Shown piece after piece: positions 45,225-53,191 of a stretch of 64,000 nucleotides of DNA; the first letter of the stretch is position 1, and the number at the start of each line of letters is the position of its first letter. Position numbers and translations under genes: made by a program. The notes under the pieces were generated by a model that was not told where the DNA came from, ran no database searches, and was given only the letters and a program-made list of their open reading frames with translations. Source of the stretch: Chitinophaga deserti (GTDB lineage Bacteria; Bacteroidota; Bacteroidia; Chitinophagales; Chitinophagaceae); assembly GCF_003149455.1 (NCBI RefSeq), contig NZ_QFFK01000003.1:588697-652696 (forward strand). Direction: 5' to 3'.

Positions 45225-46853
45225 CTACCAGAACACCGTGTACAGTGCAGCCAGTATACCTATAATAATCAGCGCCGCCACTTTAAAGCCGGTGGTGGTC
45301 CGGAACATCTCCTTGTCTATCTCGATTGTGGGCCGCGCTACTGATTTAGGCTGTAAAAGGCTCATCACCACCATCACCACTAGCAGCAATCCGAATGTGA
45401 TCGACATCCGATCGAGGAAAGGGTAATCGGGGAAAGCTCCGCTGGTCCATACCGGGAGGAATTTCAATATGGTTGAAATGGGAATGGTAAGCAATGCGCC
45501 CGTAAGTGCTGCAGCAGCCGTGGTGCGTTTCCAGAAAAAGCCCAGCAGGAAAATGGCCAGCACACCCGGAGAAATAAATCCTACATACTCCTGAATAAAC
45601 TGGTATGCCTGATCGAGCGATCGCAGGGCCGGGGTTACCACAGCCGCAATGAGCATGGAAACAATCACCGCCCATTTACCCGCACGCACCAGCTGCTGTT
45701 CACTGGCATCTTTATGGAAAAACTTCTTATAAATATCCAGCGAGAAGATGGTGGAGATACTGTTAGCTTTCCCCGCCAGCGAAGCCACAATAGCCGCTGT
45801 AAGCGCAGCAAAAGCCACTCCTTTCAGCCCCGGCGGCAACAGATTCATGAGGGTGGGATATGCGTGATCGGGCTTGATATGCCCTGCTGCGTCCGTCATT
45901 TCCTGCTGAAACATCCCGTTCTGGTGCAGTACAAACATCACTATGCCCGGCAATACGGCAATCACCGGCACCAGCAGCTTCAGGAAAGCGGCGAAAATAA
46001 TGCCGTTGCGGGCCGTCTTCAGATCGGCACCCAATGCCCGTTGTGTGATGTATTGATTACAGCCCCAGTAGCTCAGGTTGTTGATCCACATCCCGCCTAC
46101 CAGTACTGAAAGCCCGGGCAAATCCTTGTAATATGGATTGCTTTCATCGAAGATCATATGGAAATGCGAAGGCGCTTCTTTTCGTAACACCCACAGTCCC
46201 TGGAAGATGTTTCCTCCATAACCGAATTTTTCCGAAAGTAATGACAAGGCAAGACAGGTTGTTACCAATCCACCCACGATCAGCACCAGTACCTGAATTA
46301 CATCGGTATATCCTATCACCTTCATCCCTCCCAGCGTTACCACTACGGCAAACACGCTCAGTCCTGCTATACACCATTCAAAAGGCAAAGTAGAAATAGA
46401 GGTGATGGCCAATGCGCCGAGGTAGATAATGGAAGTGAGGTTTACGAAAACATACACCAGCAGCCAGAACACCGCCATCACGGTACTCACTTTATCATTA
46501 TACCGCTTCGCGAGGAACTGCGGCATGGTGTAGATCTTGTTCTTCAGGTAAATGGGTATCAGCACCACCGCCACAATAAGCAGGGTTGCGGCTGCCATCC
46601 ACTCATAGGTAGAAATGGCCAGCCCCAGTGCAAACCCGGAACCCGACATGCCAATGAAATGCTCTGCCGAGATGTTGGATGCAATCAGGGATGCGCCTAT
46701 TGCCCACCATGTAAGCGACCCTTCCGCCAGAAAGAAGTCTTTCGAACTGGCAGCGGCTGATCGTTTTCTATGGTAGATATAGTACCCGTAAGCGGCAACA
46801 ACAATGAAATAGATAAAGAAAACTACATAGTCAGCGAACTGCAGTTTATTCAT
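45225..46853 (-). CDS. Sodium:solute symporter (SSS family)
   Basis: Inner-membrane symporter of 542 aa with about 13-14 helices. The SSS signature region and the Na-binding helix appear in GASLIASNISAEHFIGMSG and FAALTAAIVASLAGKANSIS. It belongs to the sugar or inositol branch (SGLT-like) by general look. It lies 33 bases after the inositol oxygenase gene on the same strand, so inositol or glucuronate is the likely cargo. Control by the adjacent LacI regulator is inferred. Confidence 0.9.
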   Translation of the reverse strand: MNKLQFADYVVFFIYFIVVAAYGYYIYHRKRSAAASSKDFFLAEGSLTWWAIGASLIASNISAEHFIGMSGSGFALGLAISTYEWMAAATLLIVAVVLIPIYLKNKIYTMPQFLAKRYNDKVSTVMAVFWLLVYVFVNLTSIIYLGALAITSISTLPFEWCIAGLSVFAVVVTLGGMKVIGYTDVIQVLVLIVGGLVTTCLALSLLSEKFGYGGNIFQGLWVLRKEAPSHFHMIFDESNPYYKDLPGLSVLVGGMWINNLSYWGCNQYITQRALGADLKTARNGIIFAAFLKLLVPVIAVLPGIVMFVLHQNGMFQQEMTDAAGHIKPDHAYPTLMNLLPPGLKGVAFAALTAAIVASLAGKANSISTIFSLDIYKKFFHKDASEQQLVRAGKWAVIVSMLIAAVVTPALRSLDQAYQFIQEYVGFISPGVLAIFLLGFFWKRTTAAAALTGALLTIPISTILKFLPVWTSGAFPDYPFLDRMSITFGLLLVVMVVMSLLQPKSVARPTIEIDKEMFRTTTGFKVAALIIIGILAALYTVFW

Positions 46854-46886
46854 ACGCGTGGAAAGGGTTTATGGATAGTTACGGCA

Positions 46887-47777
46887 TCAGAACTTCAGGG
46901 TGCCGGGCAGGTATTTAGCCACCAGGTCTTCGTAATAAGGCCGCAGCTTCTTCCAGTCCGGCGGCTCCGGACATTTGGAATAGAGGTCGTATGGATTGAA
47001 GAGTTTCACCCACCGCAGCATTTCGCGGTCGTGATCATCGAGCAGTTCACTATAGGCTCCTTCGCGGTGCCAGGCGTAGAAAGAATGGTAACGCAGCATG
47101 TAAAGCCCCTGCTCGGGCAGGTAGTCTTTCATCATCTGGTATACATATTCATCGTGCCCCCACGACATATCCACGTTCCTCAGTCCGCAGCCCTGCTTGT
47201 AAACACCCGTGGGCGACTGAAAGCGGGGATCTTTACTATCGGGGTTATTTTGAAAGTATTCGGGGTACACCACTTTATCGGAATAGGCGCAGCCTACGGG
47301 GAAGGTATCGCCCACCACAGCCCATTGCGGCTCTCCAAAGAGGCAGAGTACTTTACCCATATCGTGCATGAGACCAACGAGTACCATCCAGTCGGGGTGC
47401 CCGTCTGCTCGGATGGCTTCTGATGTTTGCAGCAGATGCTGGAACTGGTCGAGGTCGGTATCAGGGTCGGAGTCGTCTACCAGCTGGTTCAGGAAATTAA
47501 AGGCTTCCCATACCGGCATTTCCTTTTTATCGAATTTGAGGTAATTGGCTCTTTTCTCCTGCACGAAATCGTAGGTCTGGTAGGTGTGGTTCAACCGGTA
47601 GAACTCACGCACTGTATCCCGCTCGGGGGTATCGTAGTTGCGGTATTGGTCGGCCGTTTTCTCCTTTGCGATAGTGTCGGGGTCGGGGTAGCGCTGCAGA
47701 ACGGCGTCTTCCCATTCATCTAAGCTGTTCAAAGGATTGATTTCGGCCGGTTTAAAGGAATGTTGCGTAGTTCCCAT
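46887..47777 (-). CDS. Inositol oxygenase family protein
   Basis: Di-iron oxygenase that cleaves myo-inositol to D-glucuronate. The protein (296 aa from 47777) carries the metal ligands in GLMHDMGKVL (HD pair), DMSWGHDEYVYQM and YHSFYAWHREGAY, and the RNYD and DPDTDLDQFQHLLQTSEAIR segments typical of MIOX. An upstream ATG at 47861 would add 28 low-complexity residues (SDSTSTQTTKK); the 47777 start gives a length close to the mammalian enzyme (about 285), so I use it. It is first in an operon with the symporter and divergent from a LacI regulator. Confidence 0.92.
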   Translation of the reverse strand: MGTTQHSFKPAEINPLNSLDEWEDAVLQRYPDPDTIAKEKTADQYRNYDTPERDTVREFYRLNHTYQTYDFVQEKRANYLKFDKKEMPVWEAFNFLNQLVDDSDPDTDLDQFQHLLQTSEAIRADGHPDWMVLVGLMHDMGKVLCLFGEPQWAVVGDTFPVGCAYSDKVVYPEYFQNNPDSKDPRFQSPTGVYKQGCGLRNVDMSWGHDEYVYQMMKDYLPEQGLYMLRYHSFYAWHREGAYSELLDDHDREMLRWVKLFNPYDLYSKCPEPPDWKKLRPYYEDLVAKYLPGTLKF

Positions 47778-47869
47778 GGCAATTTTTTTTGTAGTTTGAG
47801 TTGATGTGGAATCCGATCTATAATTTCGGCTATTTTTGAAGATGTTGTTGGTGTTCCCCATCCCTTTAT

Positions 47870-47889
47870 TTACGAAACCGGTTTCGTAA
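47870..47889. promoter_or_regulatory. LacI-family operator
   Basis: Perfect 20-bp palindrome TTACGAAACCGGTTTCGTAA with the central CG typical of LacI/GalR sites. It lies 16 bases before the regulator's likely start (eight before the alternative start) and 93 bases before the inositol oxygenase start. Confidence 0.88.
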
Positions 47890-47905
47890 CAACTGAATGC
47901 CCGTT

Positions 47906-48925
47906 ATGCAGCAGATCACCATAAAAGCCCTGGCTAGGGAGTTAAACCTCTCTGTTTCAACGATTTCAAAAGCGTTGCGGGACAGTCATGAGATCTCCCC
48001 TGCCACCAAAAGCCGTGTTTTGCAACTGGCAGCCCGGCTGAACTATCAGACTAATCCATATGCCAGCAGCCTCAGGGGTAAGAAGAGCAGAAACATCGGC
48101 ATCGTGATCCCCGAAGTGGCCGACAGCTTCTTTTCACTGGCTATCAATGGTATTGACGCCACCATAAAAGCAAAAGGTTATCATTCTATCATTTGCCTTA
48201 CGCATGAAGATTTCAGTAATGAGCAGGCGATATTAAAGGAGTTACAGAATGGACGGGTAGATGGGGTGCTGATGTCTGTATCCAGCGAAACCACTTCCGG
48301 CAAACACATCCGGGCATTGATGGAACAGCATGTACCCGTGGTACTGTTCGACCGGGTTTTGACGGATATACCCTCCGCCCAGGTAATTACGGATGATATG
48401 GCCAGCAGCTACAATGCCACGCAGCATCTGCTCCGCAATGGCTGCAAACGCATTGCTTTCCTCGGCCTTTCGCAGCAGTTATCCATCAGTGCCGACCGCC
48501 TGCGGGGATATGAAAACGCCCTTCGCGGTCATAACATTACACCATCTCCCAAACATATCCTTACCTGCACGCCTGATCCCAAAAAGAACATGGCCCTGAT
48601 AAAGAAGTTATTGCAGCAGAAAGAACGTCCGGATGGAATTGTAGCTGCAGTAGAGAAGCTGGCGCCACTGGTATACCAGGCATGTGGGCAGCTATCCTTA
48701 CGCATTCCGCAGGATGTGAAAGTGGTGTGTTTTTCCAATCTTGAACTTGCGGGTTTACTGCAGCCCTCGCTTACCACAGTTACACAGCCCGCTTTTGAAA
48801 TGGGGAAGAAAGCAGCGGAAGTGTTACTACGATTGCTGGATAGTAAGCCCTTGCAGAAGGGGGATATGCAAGTGGTGATTGCTTCCAGGCTCGTGGAAAG
48901 GAATTCCACGAACGGGAAGATATGA
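47906..48925 (+). CDS. LacI-family transcriptional regulator of inositol genes
   Basis: Regulator of 339 aa. An N-terminal LacI HTH (ITIKALARELNLSVSTISKALRDS) with hinge helix NPYASSLRG leads to a periplasmic-binding-protein-like effector domain (about 60-339), with GIVIPEVADSFFSLAINGID at its start. An ATG at 47897 would add three residues; I chose 47906 as giving the usual LacI N-terminus. It is divergent from inositol oxygenase and symporter, with a palindromic operator between them. Autoregulation and inositol- or glucuronate-responsive control are inferred. Confidence 0.93.
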   Translation: MQQITIKALARELNLSVSTISKALRDSHEISPATKSRVLQLAARLNYQTNPYASSLRGKKSRNIGIVIPEVADSFFSLAINGIDATIKAKGYHSIICLTHEDFSNEQAILKELQNGRVDGVLMSVSSETTSGKHIRALMEQHVPVVLFDRVLTDIPSAQVITDDMASSYNATQHLLRNGCKRIAFLGLSQQLSISADRLRGYENALRGHNITPSPKHILTCTPDPKKNMALIKKLLQQKERPDGIVAAVEKLAPLVYQACGQLSLRIPQDVKVVCFSNLELAGLLQPSLTTVTQPAFEMGKKAAEVLLRLLDSKPLQKGDMQVVIASRLVERNSTNGKI

Positions 48926-49198
48926 TAAGAAAGTAAATTTCTTTTTGATAACATACGGTTTTGAATTACGGAACACAACGCATTTCACTAATACGATTCA
49001 AAAGTATGCACTTCCGTTTATTGCATATAGGCAAAGGGGCCAAATGTTCCGATTTAGGCACTTTTGTGTCAGCTGTTCCTTTCTGTTGGCATAAAACAGA
49101 TGCAAAAAACAACCTGTATAGATACATGCAGGATTATTATCAGCGTTGTATAGTTATTTTAGGACGAGACAAGACACCTCTATAAAAAATACACTGAG
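48926..49198. other. Gene-free region after the LacI gene
   Basis: About 270 AT-rich bases with no credible gene. A weak AAGAAA/TTTCTT hairpin (about 48928-48945) may end the regulator mRNA. The 11-bp array begins right after. Confidence 0.5.
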
Positions 49199-49308
49199 TG
49201 CTTGATAAGTGCTTGATAAGTGCTTGATAAGTGCTTGATAAGTGCTTGAAAACCCTTTGATAATACCTTGTCGTTAGCATGTCCTTAACTTGATACCAGC
49301 TTGAATAA
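49199..49308. repeat. 11-bp phased repeat array C
   Basis: Ten units in exact 11-bp register. The first four are identical (TGCTTGATAAG), then come TGCTTGAAAAC, CCTTTGATAAT, ACCTTGTCGTT, AGCATGTCCTT, AACTTGATACC and AGCTTGAATAA, and a last partial unit follows to 49319. Identity falls along the array, but the [G/C]CTTGA core stays in phase. It lies between two convergent genes and encodes no protein. Confidence 0.93.
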
Positions 49309-49381
49309 GCTTAAAAGCGTTTACTGACCGAAGATATCCCGGGAACATTTGTTACATAGCGAAGTAACAGCCATGTTTATT

Positions 49382-50134
49382 CTAAGAAATATTCTCCAAA
49401 AACCGCAGCACCTCTTCCCTTTTTCGGCTGCTTACAGGAATCTGTTCGTTATTCTGCATCTGCAGATACCCTTCGCGGTAATATTTTTTCACGAATTGAA
49501 AATTGACGAGCCAGGATTGATGGCATCGCAAAAAACCCGCCGGCCCCAGGATGCTCTCATACTCGATCAAACCTTTAGATACGAGGATCTCCCGCTTGTC
49601 TGTCATATAAAAAGTCGTATAGCCCTTATCGCTCTTGCAATACATAATATCCTCTACAGACACGATCTCCATGTATTCTACCCTCTTCAGCGCGAGCCGT
49701 TTCACATTCCCTCCGCCCTGCGCACTATAATACTGCCGCGCGATCTCCAGCTGCTGCCGGTCGAACTGCTCCTGCTGCCGGTGCTGGAAACATTTGTCCA
49801 GCATCCCCGTAAGTGCCGCTTCATCGATCGGTTTGAGTAAATATCCGAACGCTCCCATGTTCAGTGCCTGGATGGCATATTGGTCATAAGCTGTGAGAAA
49901 GATCACCTGGAAATCAATCTCCCCAATCTCATGGAACAAGCGGAAACTGTCGCCGTCTTTCAGCCGGATATCGGCCAGAATGATGTCCGGCTTCAGCGCC
50001 GGAATCTCCTTCGCGGCTGTGGCAATATCTCCAGCATGACCCACCACCTGCACATATGGGTTTTCCTGCACTATCTGCAACAGGTGTTTCAGGATACGGA
50101 CCTCATCTTCGAGTATGTATAGTTTCAATTGCAT
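49382..50134 (-). CDS. LytTR-family response regulator
   Basis: Response regulator of 250 aa. The receiver has E9/D10 in ILEDE, phospho-acceptor D55 in ILADIRLKD and K in YLLKPID. The LytTR domain (about 148-250) has CKSDKGYTTFYM and RCHQSWLVN. An open frame reaches 50239, but its extra residues are not receiver-like, so I use the ATG at 50134, 11 bases after the kinase stop. It is probably the partner of that kinase. Confidence 0.92.
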   Translation of the reverse strand: MQLKLYILEDEVRILKHLLQIVQENPYVQVVGHAGDIATAAKEIPALKPDIILADIRLKDGDSFRLFHEIGEIDFQVIFLTAYDQYAIQALNMGAFGYLLKPIDEAALTGMLDKCFQHRQQEQFDRQQLEIARQYYSAQGGGNVKRLALKRVEYMEIVSVEDIMYCKSDKGYTTFYMTDKREILVSKGLIEYESILGPAGFLRCHQSWLVNFQFVKKYYREGYLQMQNNEQIPVSSRKREEVLRFLENIS

Positions 50135-50145
50135 GGTTGCCGGTT

Positions 50146-52059
50146 TTAATCTTTGATGACGGGTAGAATGATGTGCACAGTAACGCCGCGCCCGCCGGCA
50201 CCTGCCTTGTTTTCGATATCGAATCGCGCCCGCTGGCAATCGGATTTGAAAAGCACCTGAATCCGCTCTTTAAGGATCGCCTGGGCCAGCGATTGCTTCT
50301 TCTGCACACCAGATCGTTTATCAATAATGCCCTGTCCATTATCAGCTACGTTGATAGTAAGCCGTTCGTCTTTTACTTCGAAGCGGATGGTCAGCATGCC
50401 TTTGTAACTGATGTTCCGGAAACCGTGCTCGATCGAATTTTCTACGAAAGGTTGGATCAGCATGGGCGGTATCAGCAGTTCGCCCGGGCAGATACCTTCC
50501 GCCACACTTATTTCGTAATCGAAAAGCCCTGCATAACGCATTTGCTGAAGCTGCAGGTAATTCTCCAGGGAATCGATTTCTTCGTTGAGCAGGATGAAAT
50601 CCCTCCGGCTTTGTTCCAGCACATTCCGTAAAAGCCCCGAGAAAACAGACAGATAGCGGACGGATTCCTTCGTATCGCCGGAAGCAACGAGGCTTTGCAG
50701 ATTAGCGATAGAATTGAAGATGAAGTGCGGGTTTAGCTGTACCTGCAGTAATTTCTGCTCCATGAGCAGCCGTTCGTTCTCCGATTGGAGGAGTTTATTC
50801 CTTTCGTTTAGTTTAACCTGCCGGTAGAGGAAATACAGGAAGCCGACTATGCCGAGGAACACCATGGTGGCCAGTCCGAGGGTCCATCTTTGCTGGTTGA
50901 TGATTCTTTCATTGAGTGCATTACGGCTGCTCAGGTCGGCGATGTCCCGGTCTTTCTTTTCGGCGTCATACTTTTCATGGATATCAGCGAATTTCACCGC
51001 TTCGATTTTCCGGATGTTACGTACTTCGATACCATATGCCGAATCGAGGGCCTCTACGGCGTTTTTCATATCGCCTTTCAATTTATATGCTTCCACCAAT
51101 CCCTTGTAATAAATCGGCGTCTGCTTCGTATTGGCTTTGCTTTTCGCAAGGGCCATCGCTTTGTGGTAATACTTTATGGCCGAATCGGGGAGCCTGTTGT
51201 GGTTGAAACTGGTGGCGAGATTGTTATAGGCGAGCTCGTGGATACGGTTCGTCCGTTCGAGAAAATCCACATAAATCTTGCTGCACGCCAGCGATTTGGC
51301 GAATTCCCCCCTTTTGTCGAGTACCATTGCTTCGCTGTCGTACGTCCGGGCAATGGCAACGCTGTCGCCGGTATGGATGGCGAGCTTCCTGGCCAGGGAA
51401 TTGTACAGCATCATTTTGTCGAAATCGTCCATCCCATGTGCGAGGAGATACGAAACGTCGTAGTGGCGCTGCATCACCACGGGATGCGTATTAAACGGAT
51501 GTGACCTGAAATGGCGCTCCGCGTATTCGAGGGATTCGCTTTCGTTTTCGTTCTGGTAGTACGCTTTGGCCATGAGATCGTAGAACCGGTAAGTAACCGG
51601 ACTTTGCAGGCGTTCTGCTTTTTTCATCGCTGCAAGTATCTTTTGCATCAGCTCTCCTTCCACCATCATATTGTTGCGGCTATTGTAATCGAGAATGGTG
51701 TATTCCCTGAGCAGGGAAACGTTACTATCCGCCCTTTCTCCCCTCATTTTTTCCAGCTGGGCCATGGCGCTGTCGGGATAGTCCTGTTTCAGGAGAATCC
51801 TGGCACGGAAGTAATGGAAAAACGGGTTGGAATTGCTGTCGGGCCGTAGGGAAAGGAGACTGTCTTCGCGGCGCACCGTTTTCCAGAATTGGTCAGACGG
51901 CAGTGTGTCCAATGATATAACGATGGAAAGGTAATCTTTCTCCTGCGCCAAAGACTCCTGTTGCCGGGGGACTTTCCGCGAAGGGGAAGGCTCACCGCAG
52001 GAAGCGGCCAAAAACAGGGTAATCATCCAGAAGTTAACCAATACCGGTCTTACATTCAT
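50146..52059 (-). CDS. TPR-containing LytS-type sensor histidine kinase (lipoprotein-like start)
   Basis: Sensor kinase of 637 aa. The frame is open to 52314, but the extra 85 residues cross a DNA repeat region and lack any domain, so I use the ATG at 52059. That start gives an N-terminus with a lipobox-like LFLAASC (C21). TPR-like repeats fill about 60-390 and a transmembrane helix follows (GLATMVFLGIVGFLYFLY). The His_kinase domain has LNPHFIFNSIANLQS and the HATPase N-box is QPFVENSIEHGF. Being both lipidated and membrane-spanning would be odd, so the Cys may be incidental. Confidence 0.88.
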   Translation of the reverse strand: MNVRPVLVNFWMITLFLAASCGEPSPSRKVPRQQESLAQEKDYLSIVISLDTLPSDQFWKTVRREDSLLSLRPDSNSNPFFHYFRARILLKQDYPDSAMAQLEKMRGERADSNVSLLREYTILDYNSRNNMMVEGELMQKILAAMKKAERLQSPVTYRFYDLMAKAYYQNENESESLEYAERHFRSHPFNTHPVVMQRHYDVSYLLAHGMDDFDKMMLYNSLARKLAIHTGDSVAIARTYDSEAMVLDKRGEFAKSLACSKIYVDFLERTNRIHELAYNNLATSFNHNRLPDSAIKYYHKAMALAKSKANTKQTPIYYKGLVEAYKLKGDMKNAVEALDSAYGIEVRNIRKIEAVKFADIHEKYDAEKKDRDIADLSSRNALNERIINQQRWTLGLATMVFLGIVGFLYFLYRQVKLNERNKLLQSENERLLMEQKLLQVQLNPHFIFNSIANLQSLVASGDTKESVRYLSVFSGLLRNVLEQSRRDFILLNEEIDSLENYLQLQQMRYAGLFDYEISVAEGICPGELLIPPMLIQPFVENSIEHGFRNISYKGMLTIRFEVKDERLTINVADNGQGIIDKRSGVQKKQSLAQAILKERIQVLFKSDCQRARFDIENKAGAGGRGVTVHIILPVIKD

Positions 52060-52168
52060 CCTACAAAAATTTGTTCTGCCAGAAAACATAAAAATACAAT
52101 CCGTTCCCTTTAAACGGAGTTTGCCCGGTATAAATGTACTTATCAAGCACCAGATGCGGCGGCACAGT

Positions 52169-52236
52169 TTCATATCCGCCGGTTTCCGTTCAAAATCCGC
52201 CGGGATTCGCTTCATCTCCGCAGGGTTTTCCCAGCC
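52169..52236. repeat. Degenerate 21-bp repeat D
   Basis: CCGCCGG, CCGCCGG and CCGCAGG recur at exact 21-bp steps (first bases about 52176, 52197 and 52218), each preceded by TTC plus an AT-rich stretch. A fourth CCGG word follows after 17 bases and looser ones continue to about 52320. Twenty-one bases is two helical turns. The repeat fills the divergent promoter region between the kinase and the GLPGLI gene. Confidence 0.7.
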
Positions 52237-52340
52237 GGGGGCCAATTCAAATATGGCCCGGAAGCCATCGAATATGGATTTCTTTCCGCCGGATATCGGT
52301 TTGCCATTGCGCAAGGTGCCGCCGGGGGCGAAATTTGGGC

Positions 52341-53186
52341 ATGCGTTACCTGATAAAACTTGTGGCCCCTGCGCTGCTGCTTTGCGTTCTTTACTCCTTC
52401 CGCCAGAAAGACAACACTAGATCCGAAGGGCGCGCCGGCATCGCGTATTACCACTTCTCCCACGTTCGTGACACCACGCAGTCGTCCCGCAAATGGGAAG
52501 AAGATTTCCAGCTGGCATTTAGCCCGCAGCAGAGCGTGTACCTGAGCACTACCAAGCTACGGCAAGATTCCATGCACCGTGCAGCCTTCGAAGAAGCCGA
52601 GCGTACCAACAGCACTACGGTGAACATGGGCGCATGGAGGCCCGTCACCGATGAATCTGTGTATATCAATGAACAGGAGCTGCTGGTAAACCGGAGCTTC
52701 CGCAGGGCCAATTACCTTATCAAAGAACCGCTGGAAGCAATTGCCTGGCAAATATCCACCGAAACGAAACTGCTGCTCGGCCACACCTGCCAGAAAGCTA
52801 CGGGCACTGTGAAAGGCAGAACCTATACGGCCTGGTTCACCACGGATATCCCCGCCAGCTTCGGCCCCTGGAAGCTGCGTGGCCTGCCCGGGCTCATCCT
52901 CGAAGCCTGTGATAACGCAAATCGCATCCGCTTCACCTGCACTCGCATCGAAACGGATACCGTGCTGCCTGAAGGGCTTTCCCTCAATCCGCCTGCAGAC
53001 GCTACCCATACCACAAACATCGCGTTCCTCCGTATGGAAGCCGCTTACCGCGAAGGGCTACAGGCCAATGCCGGCAGCTCCGACGACATAACGGTCGACA
53101 ATGCTACCATTAACGGCCAGCAGATGAAAGCAGCGAAGAACAAACCCCAACTCAATTACCCACTCGAATTGCCCACTAAAAAATAA
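52341..53186 (+). CDS. GLPGLI family protein
   Basis: Protein of 281 aa with a hydrophobic start (RYLIKLVAPALLLCVLYSF) acting as signal or anchor. The family hallmark LRGLPGLILEACD is present, preceded by CQKATGTVKGRTYTAWFTTDIP. The frame is open to 52134, but the ATG at 52341 gives the signal sequence. Proteins of this family are found only near outer-membrane receptors and peptidases in Bacteroidota, and their function is unknown. It lies five bases before the receptor-like gene, so they are cotranscribed. Confidence 0.88.
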   Translation: MRYLIKLVAPALLLCVLYSFRQKDNTRSEGRAGIAYYHFSHVRDTTQSSRKWEEDFQLAFSPQQSVYLSTTKLRQDSMHRAAFEEAERTNSTTVNMGAWRPVTDESVYINEQELLVNRSFRRANYLIKEPLEAIAWQISTETKLLLGHTCQKATGTVKGRTYTAWFTTDIPASFGPWKLRGLPGLILEACDNANRIRFTCTRIETDTVLPEGLSLNPPADATHTTNIAFLRMEAAYREGLQANAGSSDDITVDNATINGQQMKAAKNKPQLNYPLELPTKK

Positions 53187-53191
53187 TCCTG

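Noticed and set aside
52060..52314. N-terminal extension of the second TPR kinase
   Set aside because: It translates across the 21-bp repeat D, so its apparent periodic peptide is a product of DNA repetition rather than coding.
52134..52340. N-terminal extension of the GLPGLI protein
   Set aside because: It also crosses repeat D, and the ATG at 52341 gives the signal sequence.
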